A stretch of DNA of 64,000 bases from Chitinophagaceae bacterium UBA1931 (GCA_002337125.1 DDFJ01000003.1:124001-188000), one strand, 5' to 3'. Shown: positions 51,919-61,070, counted from the first letter of the stretch. Notes: generated by a model from the letters alone, not told the origin. Translations and numbers: made by a program.

Positions 51919-52419
51919 ATGAAGAAGTTCCTTTTTATTCTTATTTCAGCTATATCAATCAATAGCTTATTTGCGGCCGATAAGCCCGATTCAATCCCAG
52001 CACACCTGAAAGGAGTTCCTTTCCCTGATTTTAAATTATTGCTGGCCGACAGCAGCACACTTTTTTACAGCGATGGCTTGTCTAAAAAGAAAAACATCAT
52101 TCTCATCGGCTTTAGCCCGGAATGTGAGCATTGCCGGCACCAGACCGAAGAATTGCTGAAACACATTAAGGAGTTCAAAGAAACACAGATAGTAATGTCA
52201 ACTACCCTGCCGTTTGAAAAAATGAGGGCTTTTTACAACGAAATGAACATTGCAAAATACAAGAACATTATTATGGGCCGGGATGTACTTTTTTATTTTC
52301 CCAAGTATTTCCAGAACGGCTACCTGCCCGGCATTGCAGTATATAATAAAAAAAGAACTCTTCTGAACTTTTACGACGGTGGCGTAAAAACAGAAGAGTT
52401 AATTAAACTGCTGAATTAG
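51919..52419 (+). CDS. Thioredoxin-like periplasmic redox protein
   Basis: 166 residues. Signal peptide (about 1-19, FAADKPDS follows), thioredoxin-like core with the motif C-E-H-C (in FSPECEHCRHQTEELL), which replaces the usual CxxC text, and a C-terminal alpha/beta part with the cis-Pro region YLPGIAVYNKKRTLL. Likely a periplasmic thiol oxidoreductase or a redoxin; the partner is unknown. Divergent from efp, and its stop lies 3 bases from the convergent M56 gene. Confidence 0.8.
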   Translation: MKKFLFILISAISINSLFAADKPDSIPAHLKGVPFPDFKLLLADSSTLFYSDGLSKKKNIILIGFSPECEHCRHQTEELLKHIKEFKETQIVMSTTLPFEKMRAFYNEMNIAKYKNIIMGRDVLFYFPKYFQNGYLPGIAVYNKKRTLLNFYDGGVKTEELIKLLN

Positions 52420-52422
52420 TTT

Positions 52423-54288
52423 TTATTTTTCCGGCTCAAGCCTTATTACATCATATACTTTTTCCAAGTTTAAAGAAGCAGTTTTCTTTTTTGTTGCAAT
52501 CATTATTACGCCATTCTTTGCTTTTTCACCATAAATAGCCTTTGCTGATTCATCTTTTAAAACGTTGATGCTTTCAATACTATTGGGATCAAGTTTGCTA
52601 ACTTCCTCTTTCGTAGCTTCCTTTCCATCAATTATATAAAGCGGATCGTTCGTAACTTTTAATGGATGGCCAACTACAACCTTTTCTACAAGGTTTGTAT
52701 TTGTTGTTGCAATTGTTCCTGTTGTAGTAATTGTAACTGTTTGTTGCTTTGCCGGCGGAGGCGGTGGTGGAGGAGGAAGAACTCCGTATTTCTTTTCATA
52801 AAAATCTTTCTTCGTATTCCAGTCTGTTAATGTTACAGCTTCAACAATCTTTTTGTTTTTATCTTTTACTATCACCACGCATTCGCCATTATTATCGGCT
52901 AATGTTATAAAATAACCTTTGTTATTCATTGCCGGTTTATTTGCAACTGTTACTGCAATAGTTGTACCTGCCGGACTTGGTGGCGGAGGAGGTGCAATAA
53001 CTGTAACCGGACCATACTTTGATTCCAGTTCGGCTTTTTGTTGTGGATCATTTAAATCATACTCTTCTGTTTTATCGTTTTGCAATACAATTTTTACTTT
53101 GTTAGTTGCATCGGTTTTATAAACATTTACGGTCTTAATTTCGCCATTAAGTTTCAGGTTTGTTGTTGATGGTGCTGGAGGCGGTGGTGGCGTGAGTTTA
53201 CCATATTTCTTCTCAAACTCTTCTTTTTGCTTTGCATCGTTGAGATTATAAACTTCCCTTTTACCATCTTTTAATACAATTTCAATTTTCTGAACACTGT
53301 CTTTCTTCGTTACATTGACTGATACAATATTATCGGGAGTTACAGGAGGAGCAGGTAAGGTATCAGTTACCTGTTTAACACCGGATACCTGAAATAATTT
53401 ACTTTGTTTTATATCCTGGTTGTGCTTGTAGTTACTTCTGAAAGCAAGCAACATTACTGCAATAAGCGGCAGTATAAACATAAACCTCAACAACTGCACT
53501 TTGGCAGATCTGATTTTATTCATCATAACAATTCGGTTTTTTAATGAGTTGAAATTAAATTTTGGAGCAATGCTGAATTGAGTATTTCCAATTACTTTCA
53601 GCAAAAGGTATTGATATTGTTTCCTGTCTATCCCTTCTTCAAGAACCTTATTATCGGCAATGAATTCAAGGTTTTGCCTGATGGCTTTGCGCATTAGCCA
53701 TGCAAAAGGGTTAAACCAGAGAACAATAAATACCAGTTCGGCCAGCAAAATATCGATACTGTGTTTTTGTTTTACGTGTACAAATTCGTGACGAATAATT
53801 TCCTGTAATTCCTGTTCTGAATGCAGCGACCTGTTAATGTAAATCGAATTGTGAAATGAAAACGGAACGATGCTTTCATCAACATGATACAAATTCACTT
53901 CGCCTTGTGAAATCATTGTTGCCCGGGCCTGCATCTTCTTCATAAAAAAGATCTGCAGCAGCAAACGCACTGTCGTAATAGTAATACCGGCAACAAACAC
54001 AATCATCAGCATTGCGTCTCTGTTCAAAAAGAATTCCTGTGGTTTTGTAAGCTGAATATTACCAATTACCGGCACAAACTGTACAACGGTTGTTTGCTGT
54101 AACTCATGATGAAACAGGAAATCTGTAATATTAAAGAGGGGAATGATAAAGCACAACAAACTATAACCAATAAGATACCACCTGTTCCAGTTATAAAATG
54201 TAAGCTTCCGCAGAAACAACTGGTAAAACAGATAGACTACAGCAAGAGCAATCGAAACTTTTAGAAAATATGCTATTATAAAAGGCAT
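52423..54288 (-). CDS. M56 family (BlaR1/MecR1-like) membrane sensor with repeats and plug-like tail
   Basis: 621 residues. Four membrane segments; zinc site H167-E-F-V-H171 between segments. The periplasmic part contains three similar modules, each with a short strand region, a helix ending EKKYG or ESKYG and a polyproline run (EEFEKKYGKLTPPPPP, AELESKYGPVTVIAPPPPP, KKDFYEKKYGVLPPPPPPP). The C-terminus resembles a TonB-receptor plug (DPLYIIDGKEATKEEVSKLDPNSIESINVLKD). Signals into the BlaI-type repressor upstream, which precedes it by 30 bases. Confidence 0.85.
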   Translation of the reverse strand: MPFIIAYFLKVSIALAVVYLFYQLFLRKLTFYNWNRWYLIGYSLLCFIIPLFNITDFLFHHELQQTTVVQFVPVIGNIQLTKPQEFFLNRDAMLMIVFVAGITITTVRLLLQIFFMKKMQARATMISQGEVNLYHVDESIVPFSFHNSIYINRSLHSEQELQEIIRHEFVHVKQKHSIDILLAELVFIVLWFNPFAWLMRKAIRQNLEFIADNKVLEEGIDRKQYQYLLLKVIGNTQFSIAPKFNFNSLKNRIVMMNKIRSAKVQLLRFMFILPLIAVMLLAFRSNYKHNQDIKQSKLFQVSGVKQVTDTLPAPPVTPDNIVSVNVTKKDSVQKIEIVLKDGKREVYNLNDAKQKEEFEKKYGKLTPPPPPAPSTTNLKLNGEIKTVNVYKTDATNKVKIVLQNDKTEEYDLNDPQQKAELESKYGPVTVIAPPPPPSPAGTTIAVTVANKPAMNNKGYFITLADNNGECVVIVKDKNKKIVEAVTLTDWNTKKDFYEKKYGVLPPPPPPPPAKQQTVTITTTGTIATTNTNLVEKVVVGHPLKVTNDPLYIIDGKEATKEEVSKLDPNSIESINVLKDESAKAIYGEKAKNGVIMIATKKKTASLNLEKVYDVIRLEPEK

Positions 54289-54318
54289 AACGATTTAATT
54301 AAGGTAGTGGAGGAATAA

Positions 54319-54681
54319 TTATTTCTTTCCTTCAATCATTTCAATAATTTCTTTGAGCTCAGTAGGCGAAAGCTTTTTCTGCTCAACAAAGAAATTCACT
54401 AAGTCTTTGTAAGAATTTTCGAAATATTCTTTTACAAAACCACTCATGAACTTTTTCTTGTATTCCTCTTCGGTAATTACAGCTTTGTACAAATAGGCAT
54501 TTCCCAGCATCCTGCTGGTTAAATATCCTTTTTTCTCCAGGTTCTTAATTGTAGAGGCTAATGTAGTGTAAGGAACGTCCGTATCAAGATTATCAAGGAA
54601 AGACTTCACATTTCCTTCTCCGTTCCGCCATACTGCTTTCATGGCTTCCTCTTCCTGCTGTGTAAGTTTCTCAATCATCAT
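54319..54681 (-). CDS. BlaI/MecI/CopY family transcriptional repressor
   Basis: 120 residues. Winged helix (about 1-75): LTQQEEEAMKAVWRNGEGNVKSFLDNL and the recognition region TTLASTIKNLEKKGYLTSRMLGNAYLYKAVI, followed by a helical dimer domain. It forms an operon with the M56 gene downstream (30-base gap). A 36-base operator-like palindrome overlaps the first base of the start codon, consistent with autorepression. Confidence 0.92.
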   Translation of the reverse strand: MMIEKLTQQEEEAMKAVWRNGEGNVKSFLDNLDTDVPYTTLASTIKNLEKKGYLTSRMLGNAYLYKAVITEEEYKKKFMSGFVKEYFENSYKDLVNFFVEQKKLSPTELKEIIEMIEGKK

Positions 54682-54716
54682 TACGAATTTTTCGTAAATC
54701 TACGAAAAATTCGTAA
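54681..54716. promoter_or_regulatory. BlaI-type operator palindrome at the start of the blaI-like gene
   Basis: Sixteen-base perfect arms (54681-54696 and 54701-54716, ttacgaatttttcgta type) around AATC. It covers the first base of the start codon, leaving no space for a leader outside it, so repressor binding would block both transcription and the start region. Confidence 0.8.
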
Positions 54717-54770
54717 TTGACCAAATATTATTTCTCCCTGTCTTGGATGTTTGATAAATAATAAATGAAA

Positions 54771-55304
54771 TTATTTTTCGCAGAGCTCTTTCAGATTTTT
54801 AAGCCCTTCCTCAAATTGCTTATTGAGCTGTTTGTTGATGAAGGGGCCCATAAGACGGGCAACAGGAAAAGGCAAGGCTCCTGTGTTACGCCAAACAGCT
54901 TTTGTTCCTTCAGCTGTTTCTGTAAAATCCCAGGCGTCCATTGCCTGCGATTTCCATGGTTTTATAAACTGGAGATCAAAGTTCACTGCTTTTCCGGGAG
55001 CTACAGAGCGAATGGTCAAATGGCCTTCGCCTACTTTTTTCCCGTTCCAATGATATTTATGCCCAACATGACCAGGATCGCCGGAAATGGTTGCCATTGC
55101 ATCAGGGTCTGTTTTTGCCCAAGGATTCCACTCTTTATAATGATTCAGATCAGCCACTTTATTATAAACTTCAGCTGCCGGACGGTTAATAACAATACAT
55201 TTTTCAATTAAATACTTGCCAGGTAGTATTGCTGCCCATAAACCAACCAGTACTAAAACAACCAGAATGATATAAACAATGATCATGATATTTTTTTTAA
55301 ACAA
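54771..55304 (-). CDS. SRPBCC (polyketide cyclase-like) protein with membrane anchor
   Basis: 177 residues: an N-terminal membrane helix (about 5-25) and a START/Bet v1-like SRPBCC domain with INRPAAEVYNKVADLNHYKEWNPW (about 38-61), ISGDPGHVGHKYHWNG and a C-terminal long helix. Such domains bind hydrophobic ligands; the ligand here is unknown. It is upstream of the BlaI-type gene on the same strand, 90 bases away, with its own spacer. Confidence 0.85.
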   Translation of the reverse strand: MFKKNIMIIVYIILVVLVLVGLWAAILPGKYLIEKCIVINRPAAEVYNKVADLNHYKEWNPWAKTDPDAMATISGDPGHVGHKYHWNGKKVGEGHLTIRSVAPGKAVNFDLQFIKPWKSQAMDAWDFTETAEGTKAVWRNTGALPFPVARLMGPFINKQLNKQFEEGLKNLKELCEK

Positions 55305-55323
55305 TTAAAGATAATTTCCTTTT

Positions 55324-55352
55324 TTGACTTTGCCCATCCTCCAATACCTTTG
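55324..55352 (+). promoter_or_regulatory. Promoter TTG-N18-TACCTTTG of mdh
   Basis: TTG at 55324-55326, 18 bases, then TACCTTTG at 55345-55352. A second TAnnTTTG (TAAATTTG, 55377-55384) lies nearer the ATG at 55395 but lacks a TTG partner. Confidence 0.6.
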
Positions 55353-55394
55353 CGACACAATTTTATTCCTCACAATTAAATTTGTTGACTCATT

Positions 55395-56324
55395 ATGAAA
55401 GTTACTGTTGTAGGTGCCGGAGCTGTAGGAGCTACTTGTGCCGATAATATTGCCCGTAAAGAAATTTGCCGTAAAGTGGTTTTACTCGACATCAAGGAAG
55501 GTCTTGCTGAAGGTAAAGCGCAGGATATGATGCAAACTGCCACCCTTCTTGGATTCGATACAAAAATTACCGGTGTTACTGGTGATTACAGCAAAACATC
55601 TGACAGTGATGTAGTGGTAATTACTTCTGGTCTTCCTCGCAAACCCGGAATGACCCGTGAAGAACTGATTTCTGTAAACGCCGGCATCGTAAAAAATGTT
55701 TGCGAAGAAATTCTGAAATATTCTCCCAATGCAATCATCATCATTGTAAGTAACCCGATGGATACAATGACTTACCATGCATTGAAAGCAACCAACCTGC
55801 CAAAGAACAGAGTTATTGGTATGGGTGGCACACTCGACAGCAGCCGTTTCAAATACCAGATCAGCCAACACTTACGTTGCAGCCCTTCAGATTTGAGTGG
55901 TGTTGTAATTGGTGGTCATGGTGACACAACAATGATTCCGTTGATCCGTCACGCATCATGGAACAGTGTTCCTGTAACAAACTTCCTTACACAGGAACAA
56001 CAAGACAAAATTGTAAAAGATACAATGGTTGGTGGTGCAACCCTTACAGGTTTGTTAGGTACATCAGCATGGTATGCTCCCGGTGCAGCTGTAGCTAAAC
56101 TGGTTGAATCAATTTTACGTGATGAAAAGAAACTCCGTACATGCAGTGTTTTACTTGAAGGTGAATACGGACAAAAAGATATTTGTCTTGGTGTACCTGT
56201 AGTAATTGGCAAGAGCGGTTGGGAAAGAATTGTTGACCTGCAGTTATCAGAAGATGAACAAGCTGCTTTCAACAAGAGCGCTGATGCTGTAAGAGCAATG
56301 AACGATGTGTTGAAGACTTTATAA
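55395..56324 (+). CDS. mdh: Malate dehydrogenase
   Basis: 309 residues, LDH-like MDH subgroup. Rossmann start VTVVGAGAVGATCADNIA, LLDIKEGLAEGKAQDM with the Asp that binds NAD, SGLPRKPGMTREEL with the Arg of the mobile loop, VSNPMDTMTYHA, the catalytic His in VIGGHGDTTMIPL and the C-terminal CLGVPVVIG. Interconverts malate and oxaloacetate in the citric acid cycle. Confidence 0.97.
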   Translation: MKVTVVGAGAVGATCADNIARKEICRKVVLLDIKEGLAEGKAQDMMQTATLLGFDTKITGVTGDYSKTSDSDVVVITSGLPRKPGMTREELISVNAGIVKNVCEEILKYSPNAIIIIVSNPMDTMTYHALKATNLPKNRVIGMGGTLDSSRFKYQISQHLRCSPSDLSGVVIGGHGDTTMIPLIRHASWNSVPVTNFLTQEQQDKIVKDTMVGGATLTGLLGTSAWYAPGAAVAKLVESILRDEKKLRTCSVLLEGEYGQKDICLGVPVVIGKSGWERIVDLQLSEDEQAAFNKSADAVRAMNDVLKTL

Positions 56325-56342
56325 TTCAGCATTTGAATAAAT

Positions 56343-56374
56343 AAAAAACGGCTTCAGAATTGAAGCCGTTTTTT
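56343..56374. terminator. Bidirectional terminator between mdh and the GT9 gene
   Basis: Fourteen-base arms aaaaaacggcttca / tgaagccgtttttt around GAAT, between two convergent genes. Confidence 0.9.
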
Positions 56375-56375
56375 A

Positions 56376-57434
56376 TTAGCGTAATTTTTTTGCCCATTCC
56401 TGTGCTAACGCAGCTATTTGCTGCACATCCTGCAACTCCATACACTTAAAATGTTTTTTGGGGCATTGCTGGTAACCGATTTTTGAACAGGGCCGGCAAC
56501 CAAGATTTGCCACTTCAAATTTTTGCGACACTACTGGATTATTTCCAAAATAAGGTGTCATTCCAAATGAAGGAACAGTATTTCCCCAGATGCTGATAAC
56601 CGGTTTTTTAAACGCTGCTGCAATGTGCATCAGCCCCGTATCGTGTGTGATAATGAGTTTTGCTTTGCGCACAAGATCTGCACTTTCATTAATAGAAAAC
56701 TTACCGCAGGCGTTATAAATTTTAACCGGATCAACAGCAGTTATTTCATCAGCAACAGAACGGTCTTCAGGTCCTCCCAGCAAAATAACAGGGTGATCAA
56801 GTGCAGCACATAATTCTTTCAACTTATGAACAGGAAGTTTTTTTGTTGCATGAGCAGCACCAATCACCAACCCAATATATCCCAATGCATGTGAATGCGG
56901 AAGATCGGTTTGTTTTACTTCTTCTTCTTTCGGAACAAAATAATCAAGACCTTTCCCGTCGTTCTTTATTCCAAATGAATTTACTGTTTCAAGATAGCGG
57001 TCAACAATATGCACATCAGGCATACGGTTGATCTTTAAATTGGTGAGCAACCACTTTTGTACATTCAGCTTATTAAAAGAAAAAGACCTGATGTTTAATG
57101 TACGTTTGAGTTTGATGGTGCGCAGGTTGTGATGCAGATCAACCAGGCAATCGTAGTTCTCTTCTTTGAGCTGATGCACAAGTAAGTCCCAGTCGTTATT
57201 CAGGAAAAAGAATTTATCAATGTAAGGATTCGAAGCAACAACTTTACTGAAACTGAATTTGGTGAGAAAATGTATTTCTGCATCAGGTAACTGTTGTTTG
57301 ATGCAACGGACAACCGGTGTTGTTAATACAATATCGCCAATAGAAGAAAAACGTACAACAAGAAACTTTAATCCTTTACGTTCCTTTACTTCAGGAACAG
57401 AACCGGTATTACTTTGTTCAACTTCAGTGCTCAT
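56376..57434 (-). CDS. Glycosyltransferase family 9 (heptosyltransferase-like)
   Basis: 352 residues, GT-B fold of family 9. FLVVRFSSIGDIVLTTPVVRCIKQ (about 24-47) at the start, the acceptor helix region, IVDRYLETVNSFGIKNDG, ILLGGPEDRSVADEI, and the donor site HDTGLMHIAAAFKKPVISIWGNTVPSFGMTPY, all typical of ADP-heptose:LPS heptosyltransferases. Adds heptose to lipopolysaccharide or a related glycan in the cytoplasm. HldD in this window makes its donor class. Confidence 0.9.
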   Translation of the reverse strand: MSTEVEQSNTGSVPEVKERKGLKFLVVRFSSIGDIVLTTPVVRCIKQQLPDAEIHFLTKFSFSKVVASNPYIDKFFFLNNDWDLLVHQLKEENYDCLVDLHHNLRTIKLKRTLNIRSFSFNKLNVQKWLLTNLKINRMPDVHIVDRYLETVNSFGIKNDGKGLDYFVPKEEEVKQTDLPHSHALGYIGLVIGAAHATKKLPVHKLKELCAALDHPVILLGGPEDRSVADEITAVDPVKIYNACGKFSINESADLVRKAKLIITHDTGLMHIAAAFKKPVISIWGNTVPSFGMTPYFGNNPVVSQKFEVANLGCRPCSKIGYQQCPKKHFKCMELQDVQQIAALAQEWAKKLR

Positions 57435-57470
57435 TTGTGATCAATTAATTAATTCATCGGGGTTACACAT

Positions 57471-58733
57471 TTAAGGCAACATCTCCTCAGCTTCCACATA
57501 ATTCAGATCCTTATGGAATGTTTCTTCTGTAAAGTAAGCTGCAATTAAGGTAACGACAATAACAATAACGCCAGTTATGACTCCACTTTTTGTAAGCGAC
57601 CATTTCCAAGATTTCTGAAACAGGTCAAGGAACATCATATTAATTAATGGCAATGATCCACGAATCATATTAGGAATTGTTGTAGCTGCAGTTGCCCGGA
57701 GATTTGTACCAAATTGTTCGGCACCCATTGTTACAACAATTGCCCAGAAGCCGGTACTGAAGCCAAGTAATGTACAGATAATATACATGGCAGTATCAGA
57801 ACTGTTCAATGGAGAAAAGAATAATACCACTGAAATAATAGTAAGCGCATAAAAAAGATAAAGTGCTTTTTTACGGCTTTTGAAATACTGACTTACCAAA
57901 CCAACGGTTATACCACCAACAGCTATTGCAGAATAAGCAAACATTACTGCACGACCGCTGTCAATATGTGAATCGCCATAAAAATCTTTTGCAAAGCGGT
58001 TACTGAGGTTAACAAGAATTCCTACAACAAACCAATTAGGAAGCCCGATAAGAATAGAAAGAAAATATTTTCTGAAACGTCCTGCATTATTAAAAAACAT
58101 CAGCACATTTCCCCTTGATATGTTTGATTGCTTTACTTCCTTAAACATTCCGCTTTCTGCAACACTTACACGAAGCAATAATAACGCAATACCTAAACCT
58201 CCTCCTATTTTATAACACAATCTCCAGTCGCCTGTAATCCTGTATGTAAAATAAGCGAACACTGCACCAAATACGCCAATTCCTGCAACCAACGAAGTGC
58301 CCACACCTCTTTTATTTTTTGGCAGAAGTTCACTGACCAATGTAATGCCTGCGCCAAGTTCGCCTGCCAATCCAACTCCTGCAACAAAGCGGGCAATTGC
58401 ATAATGATTAATGGTTGTTACATATGCTGTTGCAAAATTTGCTATTGAATATAAAAGAATGGAACCAAACAATACACTGAGCCTGCCTTTTTTATCGCCA
58501 AGAATTCCCCATAAAAAACCACCTATCAGTAAACCAATCATTTGCCAGTTGATAATCTTTGTACTGGCTGCAAGTATTTGTGCCGTATCAGCTTTATCAA
58601 CACCAATACCTGTGAGGCTTGGCTCTCTTACAATAGTAAACAGTAACAAATCGTAAATATCAACAAAGTAGCCAAGCGCAGCTACAATAACGGGAATGGT
58701 AAAGACAGCGTTTGATTGACGTTCAAGCTTCAT
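57471..58733 (-). CDS. MFS transporter
   Basis: 420 residues with twelve predicted membrane helices. The MFS loop motif between helices 2 and 3 appears as GGFLWGILGDKKGRLSVLFGSIL, and GELGAGITLVSELLPKNKRGVGTSLV before helix 5 resembles the sugar-porter/SV2-type group. Substrate unknown. The start is 5 bases after the stop of the DedA gene, so they share a transcript. Confidence 0.9.
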   Translation of the reverse strand: MKLERQSNAVFTIPVIVAALGYFVDIYDLLLFTIVREPSLTGIGVDKADTAQILAASTKIINWQMIGLLIGGFLWGILGDKKGRLSVLFGSILLYSIANFATAYVTTINHYAIARFVAGVGLAGELGAGITLVSELLPKNKRGVGTSLVAGIGVFGAVFAYFTYRITGDWRLCYKIGGGLGIALLLLRVSVAESGMFKEVKQSNISRGNVLMFFNNAGRFRKYFLSILIGLPNWFVVGILVNLSNRFAKDFYGDSHIDSGRAVMFAYSAIAVGGITVGLVSQYFKSRKKALYLFYALTIISVVLFFSPLNSSDTAMYIICTLLGFSTGFWAIVVTMGAEQFGTNLRATAATTIPNMIRGSLPLINMMFLDLFQKSWKWSLTKSGVITGVIVIVVTLIAAYFTEETFHKDLNYVEAEEMLP

Positions 58734-58738
58734 CTTTC

Positions 58739-59695
58739 TTACTCAGCTTTTGTGTTGGTATTGCTTTTTGATTTTCCGAACAGCACTTTCCAGAAAACAG
58801 GTGCAGTTGTAACAATGATTATAATGATAACAATCAGCTCAAGTTTATCTTTCAGTTCAATGCCAAACTGATTCATGACCCATATCTGCAGAAAATGTCC
58901 GGCAAAAATCATACTGATAACCCATGCCACACTACCAATGATGTTGAAGTACATGAATTTCTTTTTATCCATATCAACAATACCTGCAACAATTGGTGCA
59001 AACGTGCGGATGAAGGGAAGAAATCGTGCAAACACAATGGCAATTACTCCATGCTTTTCGTAAAACTCATGAGCTTCGTGCAGGTAACGTTTTTTAAATA
59101 AGAGGTTATCTTTCCAATGGTACATGGAGGGACCGATTTTTTTACCCGTCCAGTAACCAACAATATTTCCAAGTACTCCTACAAATGAAATTAAACTGCA
59201 GAGAACAAGTAACGAAAGCCATTCATTGTTTACCGAACCAAGTCCCAGTAAACGCAAAAACTCATGAGCAAGATTTGCACTGTAAATACCTGCAACAAAA
59301 AGCAAACTATCTCCAGGTAAGAAGAAACCAACAAACAAACCTGTTTCTGCAAATATGATAAAGAGCAGTAACCATAACCCGCCGTATTTAATGTAAAACA
59401 TCGGGTTAAGAATATCTTTCCATGTAAATACTTTGTGCATCGATACAACTGCACCTTCGGTTAAATCTGTTTTTGCAACTTTAACGGCTTGATATTCCTT
59501 TGCATCGAATGTGAGCGAATCACCTCCTTCAGCAACAATTTCAATTGTTCCGTTTTTTGAAGTGTGACAATCTTTTCCATCAATTGTAAACGCATCAACC
59601 GGCGCTTCATACTGGTTGATAACTTTAATCTTCACCTGCTGTGCTTCAGCCGTTCCCCAAAAAAGCAGTGCTGCCAAACAGAGTATTAGTCGCAT
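58739..59695 (-). CDS. DedA family membrane protein with N-terminal extracytoplasmic domain
   Basis: About 318 residues from the ATG at 59695 (MRLILCLAALLFWGTAEAQ), which creates a signal peptide; earlier ATGs up to 59752 add 19 residues that spoil it. Residues about 20-105 form a small beta domain outside the membrane (KIKVINQYEAPVDAFTIDGK ... SLTFDAKEYQAVKVAK), then a standard DedA core with the FLPGDSLLFVAG motif, GYWTGKKIGPSMYHW and ARFLPFIRTFAPIVAGIVDM. DedA proteins recycle lipid carriers or transport phospholipids. The extra domain is unusual. Confidence 0.85.
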   Translation of the reverse strand: MRLILCLAALLFWGTAEAQQVKIKVINQYEAPVDAFTIDGKDCHTSKNGTIEIVAEGGDSLTFDAKEYQAVKVAKTDLTEGAVVSMHKVFTWKDILNPMFYIKYGGLWLLLFIIFAETGLFVGFFLPGDSLLFVAGIYSANLAHEFLRLLGLGSVNNEWLSLLVLCSLISFVGVLGNIVGYWTGKKIGPSMYHWKDNLLFKKRYLHEAHEFYEKHGVIAIVFARFLPFIRTFAPIVAGIVDMDKKKFMYFNIIGSVAWVISMIFAGHFLQIWVMNQFGIELKDKLELIVIIIIIVTTAPVFWKVLFGKSKSNTNTKAE

Positions 59696-59726
59696 ATTCA
59701 TTGTGTACATAAATCGTTCAAATATT

Positions 59727-60980
59727 TTAAGCTGGTGTAACATCTCCGTCATTTAATTCTCCTTCCCACTTGCTTACAACAGAAGTTGCCAAAGCATTAC
59801 CCACTACATTCGTCATACTTCTGAACATATCGCAAAAGTGATCAATCGGCAATATTAATGCAACACCTTCCGGTGGAATTTTAAACATGGCACAGGTTGC
59901 CAATACTACAACAAGCGATGCTCTTGGCACACCGGCAATGCCTTTACTTGTGAGCATCAGAACAAGCAACATGGTTAACTGTGTTCCAAGATCAAGATGA
60001 AGACCGTACGCCTGTGCAATAGCAAGGCTGGCAAAAGTCATATACATCATACTGCCATCCAGGTTAAATGAATAGCCTAACGGCAATACAAACGATACAA
60101 TTTTATTTTTGCAGCCAAAACGCTCAAGCTCTTCCGTTAGTTTGGGAAAAACAGCTTCGCTGCTGGTTGTACTGAATGCAATTAATAATGGACCACCGAT
60201 TCTTCTCAGCAATACATTCATTCTTGAACCCATTACAAGGTAGCCAACCCCAATAAGTAAAAGCCAGAGCAGAAATATGCCGAGTAAAAAGTAAGCGAAG
60301 TAAACAAAGTAAAAGTGAAAAATACTCAACCCTTTTGCTGCTACCACTGCCGATAAAGCACCAAATACTCCCAAAGGTGCAAAGTTCATTACATAATTCA
60401 CCATTTTTAAAATGATATGCGATGCCACATCAAGCGCCTTCACCAATGGCTTGGCGTAATCGCCAATGGCAGCAGCTGCAACACCAAAGAAAATGGAGAA
60501 CACAACTATCTGCAGTATTTCATTGGCAGCCATTGCCTCAATTAAACTTTTTGGAATAATGTGCTCCACAAAATTCTGCAGAGAAAAAGTGGATGTTTTT
60601 GTCATCAGGTCTTTTACACCTTCTGTATCGGCCTGTGAAAGATTAATGTATGTGCCGGGTTTGAGTACATTCACCAGCAACATACCAAGTAACAATGAAG
60701 TAAGTGAAGCTGTAATAAACCAGAGCAATGCCTTACCTCCTACTCTTCCCACCGCTTTCAGATCTCCCAGTTTAGCAATACCAACTACCAATGTTGTAAA
60801 TACAAGTGGAGCAATAATCATCTGTACCAGCCGGATAAAAATATTGCTCAGTAATTTGATGTTTTTTGCAAAGCTGTCGATAAATTCCTGACCAGCTGAC
60901 ACATGCACAATATAACCCACCACAATACCCAACGCCATTGCCAGCAAAATATAAATCGTTAAACGGTTACCCTTTCCCAT
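59727..60980 (-). CDS. Dicarboxylate/amino acid:cation symporter (DAACS family)
   Basis: 417 residues. Membrane segments plus the two diagnostic re-entrant regions: serine-rich hairpin AFSTTSSEAVFPKLTEELERFG (about 269-290) and the sodium site SFNLDGSMMYMTFASLAIAQ (about 310-329), then RASLVVVLATCAMFKIPPEGVALILPIDHFCDMFRSMTNVVGNALA. Imports dicarboxylates or acidic amino acids with cations; the exact substrate is not decidable. The MFS and DedA genes follow on the same strand. Confidence 0.93.
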   Translation of the reverse strand: MGKGNRLTIYILLAMALGIVVGYIVHVSAGQEFIDSFAKNIKLLSNIFIRLVQMIIAPLVFTTLVVGIAKLGDLKAVGRVGGKALLWFITASLTSLLLGMLLVNVLKPGTYINLSQADTEGVKDLMTKTSTFSLQNFVEHIIPKSLIEAMAANEILQIVVFSIFFGVAAAAIGDYAKPLVKALDVASHIILKMVNYVMNFAPLGVFGALSAVVAAKGLSIFHFYFVYFAYFLLGIFLLWLLLIGVGYLVMGSRMNVLLRRIGGPLLIAFSTTSSEAVFPKLTEELERFGCKNKIVSFVLPLGYSFNLDGSMMYMTFASLAIAQAYGLHLDLGTQLTMLLVLMLTSKGIAGVPRASLVVVLATCAMFKIPPEGVALILPIDHFCDMFRSMTNVVGNALATSVVSKWEGELNDGDVTPA

Positions 60981-61046
60981 GCTCCGGATTTTATGTGGCG
61001 CAATATACGTTTTTCATGTTTGAAAGAGGTCAGCCTTATAACCGTT

Positions 61047-61070
61047 GATAAATCTTTTGACCGATTTATC
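61047..61070. promoter_or_regulatory. Operator-like inverted repeat between divergent transporter genes
   Basis: Perfect 8-base arms GATAAATC / GATTTATC around an 8-base spacer, in the 147-base spacer between the DAACS and the amino acid permease genes. It is not followed by a T run, so a regulator site shared by both transporters is possible. Confidence 0.45.

Noticed and set aside
51737..51919. 61-residue N-terminal extension of EF-P
   Set aside because: A complete TTG-N19-TATATTTG promoter lies inside it and the standard EF-P start follows directly.
52919..53122. Plus-strand frame rich in Gly and Ala inside the M56 gene
   Set aside because: Antisense shadow of the polyproline codons.
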